In this document: one piece after another, positions 4,082 to 5,563 of the stretch
How the letters are laid out: each line of letters starts with the position of its first letter
Position numbering within the stretch: the first letter of the stretch is position 1
NCBI GenBank assembly: GCA_002432565.1
Contig: DJFP01000014.1
Span: 2,496 to 8,058, forward strand
From: Flavobacteriales bacterium UBA5869
GTDB lineage: Bacteria; Bacteroidota; Bacteroidia; Flavobacteriales_D; Crocinitomicaceae
Reading direction: 5' to 3'
DNA length: 5,563 nucleotides
Translations under genes and position numbers: made by a program
Notes under the pieces: generated by a model
Seen by the model: the letters and a program-made list of their open reading frames with translations, nothing else
Database searches by the model: none
What the model was told of the DNA's origin: nothing

Positions 4082-5530
4082 TTATTGCTGCATGATTTTC
4101 CGGACTTGTTTTTCTTCAGCAGCCTTGATCTGTTCTACTTGTTTCAGGCTGTTTCCTTGTTTATTAAGTACATAATCCTGGAAGACATGGCTCAAATACA
4201 ACGGAGATTTCATTTTTCCGCCTGTTTTGAACTTCACAGCACTGTGGCAGGAGAAGCAATTTGCCAGGTTATTCACATTGATGGAGTCTATGCTTGATTC
4301 GAAGGTTTGTGTAAATGTTTCCATCGTAACATTTGCACAGTTCAAACTGCCTCGCGCAAAGCTTCCCGGAGTAGCATTCGTGAGATTGTATCCCAAACTA
4401 TCCAGTAATTGTGCTTGCTGCAAAGGAGTTGTACCATCGGTATTCAACCAGATTGATCCGTTGTAGAAATAATTTGCCCAAACGTCATTCAATTGCGATT
4501 TCACACATTTGTTAATCCCGTCTACATTTTGAAAATCTGCAGGCTCCTGCTGAGAAGTGGTCATAAATGATCCGTCCGGATTGCGTGGAATTCCATACTG
4601 GAACAAATCAAATACCTGGTGAGGTGTTTGTCCCAGTTCTGTTTCAGAGTTATACAAGATCCCGTTAATTCCGCTGGTGCTTCCTTTTTTAAACAATAAT
4701 TGATCGGAAGCAGAGCTTGCTGAGTTCGCTTTCCAGTCATAGTCCGGTGAAAGATCGTCGTGTTCAAAGGTTGCCCAAATGAATTCCGGGTGATTTTGAA
4801 CAACTCCAACCACGTGCATTCCGATCAAAGCAACTTCGGTTTTCGTGAAGGAAACACCGTTGTTTGTGGAAAGCGATGCGGTTGTTGTATAGTATTCATC
4901 CAGTTTGGAAACCGGAATTGCTGAAACCGGCACCCATGCCACTTTCAGCTCAAACGATCCAACCGGAAAGGCTTTCGTGTTGTTGAGCGGCAAAGTACCC
5001 TTGTTCAATGCTTTTGCAAAGCCCAACGCGGCTTTGTACATCGTAGGATTCATGTGAATGGAATAATAGACCATCGCGCCATTTCCGCCATTGTAATCCG
5101 GATTGGTTTGCAAGACAGCGCTTTCGGATCCTGCCTGTGCTGTATCCTGAAGGACAACCAATGTGCTGTCCGGAATTGAGACGGCAGCCATGTTTGAAGT
5201 GACTTGTTTTACCTTGCCCTGGTTCAGGAACAGGGGATTCCCTCCTGCATCCGGTTTTGTAAGCCACAGGAATTTGTTCCAGGACCACTGGTGAAAGATC
5301 TGGTTGGTAGTGCTGGAAGTGTCGAAAGGACTTCCGATCCCTTCTTCGGGAGCTGGGGTCTGACTGTGAGGAAACCAGCTTGGATCTACCAGGCAGAGCG
5401 AATCAGGGGAATTGCTGGTGTTGTAACCGGTCTCGACTTTTCCTTCCGATTCGGATGTACAATTGGAAAGCACAGCCATCCCGATAACGGCCAGCGCGCC
5501 TAAACTTAGGGTCAAAGTGTTCTTTTTCAT
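4082..5530 (-). CDS. Monoheme c-type cytochrome lipoprotein
   Basis: The 482-residue product is exported and lipid-anchored: residues 2-23 are a lipoprotein signal (KKN, hydrophobic LTLSLGALAVIGMAVL) ending LSN-Cys24. Asn at -1 is not the usual Gly/Ala/Ser. Ser-Glu-Ser-Glu follow the Cys. One heme motif, CFSCH (Cys425, Cys428, His429), near the C-terminus would bind a single covalent heme c; Met440 is a possible second axial ligand. The large N-terminal part has conserved-looking stretches, QIFHQWSWNKFLWLT (77-91) and LIGMHVVGVVQNHPEFIWATFEHDD (235-259), which I recall from cytochrome c family proteins of unknown role in several phyla. Other cysteines at 46, 342 and 398 could form disulfides. 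It probably acts in periplasmic or outer-membrane electron transfer; no partner redox gene is visible. The start is the first ATG, 33 bases from the window edge, so its promoter is mostly outside. It is convergent with the hydrolase gene. Confidence 0.85.
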   Translation of the reverse strand: MKKNTLTLSLGALAVIGMAVLSNCTSESEGKVETGYNTSNSPDSLCLVDPSWFPHSQTPAPEEGIGSPFDTSSTTNQIFHQWSWNKFLWLTKPDAGGNPLFLNQGKVKQVTSNMAAVSIPDSTLVVLQDTAQAGSESAVLQTNPDYNGGNGAMVYYSIHMNPTMYKAALGFAKALNKGTLPLNNTKAFPVGSFELKVAWVPVSAIPVSKLDEYYTTTASLSTNNGVSFTKTEVALIGMHVVGVVQNHPEFIWATFEHDDLSPDYDWKANSASSASDQLLFKKGSTSGINGILYNSETELGQTPHQVFDLFQYGIPRNPDGSFMTTSQQEPADFQNVDGINKCVKSQLNDVWANYFYNGSIWLNTDGTTPLQQAQLLDSLGYNLTNATPGSFARGSLNCANVTMETFTQTFESSIDSINVNNLANCFSCHSAVKFKTGGKMKSPLYLSHVFQDYVLNKQGNSLKQVEQIKAAEEKQVRKIMQQ

Positions 5531-5563
5531 GAATAGTGCATATTTAAGTTGGGACTAAGTTAG

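Noticed and set aside
4950..5288. Minus-strand 112-residue frame and plus-strand frames inside the cytochrome gene
   Set aside because: All lie wholly within the 482-residue lipoprotein gene, whose lipobox and heme motif fix the true frame.

Overview
The window looks like chromosomal DNA from a Bacteroidota (Bacteroidetes) bacterium, probably a flavobacterium- or Fluviicola-like free-living member. Three things point there: AT-rich spacers with almost no Shine-Dalgarno sites, several TAnnTTTG (-7) promoter boxes of the Bacteroidota type ahead of genes, and the character of the proteins (a Lys-Asn start to lipoprotein and secreted signals, and a monoheme lipoprotein). No tRNA, rRNA, CRISPR array or complete mobile element was found. 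The lineage call is an inference from these traits, not from a marker gene.

Left part (1-1142), accessory in character. Bases 1-136 hold no convincing gene but contain a bulged inverted repeat (33-51 / 116-135) with two smaller hairpins inside. It ends directly at the start codon of a frameshifted GIY-YIG endonuclease remnant (137-401, +). Seven bases further on, and convergent with it, lies a small XRE-type DNA-binding regulator (409-666, -). The regulator's 476-base upstream spacer has no clear protein gene. It does hold a short dyad overlapping a TAnnTTTG box (727-740) and, about 170 bases downstream of it, a strong intrinsic terminator (908-947). Together these could bound a short plus-strand RNA of about 205 nt.

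Middle part (1143-2519). A Sec-secreted 160-residue protein of unknown function (1143-1625, +) has a promoter box and its own terminator. It converges on a four-helix membrane protein of unknown function (1702-2193, -). Just upstream of the membrane gene is a minus-oriented intrinsic terminator (2204-2238), and behind that a possible 34-codon minus-strand ORF (2266-2370). Either a tiny independent gene ends at this terminator, or the terminator is an attenuator in the membrane gene's leader.

Right part (2520-5563), ordinary-looking genes. A 500-residue cytoplasmic alpha/beta-hydrolase (2520-4022, +), with a visible Ser-Asp-His triad and an extra C-terminal domain of about 200 residues, converges on a 482-residue monoheme c-type cytochrome lipoprotein (4082-5530, -). 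A perfect 30-base palindrome between them (4024-4053) can terminate both. The genes alternate strand, so every complete one appears to be its own transcription unit. Nothing in the sequence ties them into one pathway.
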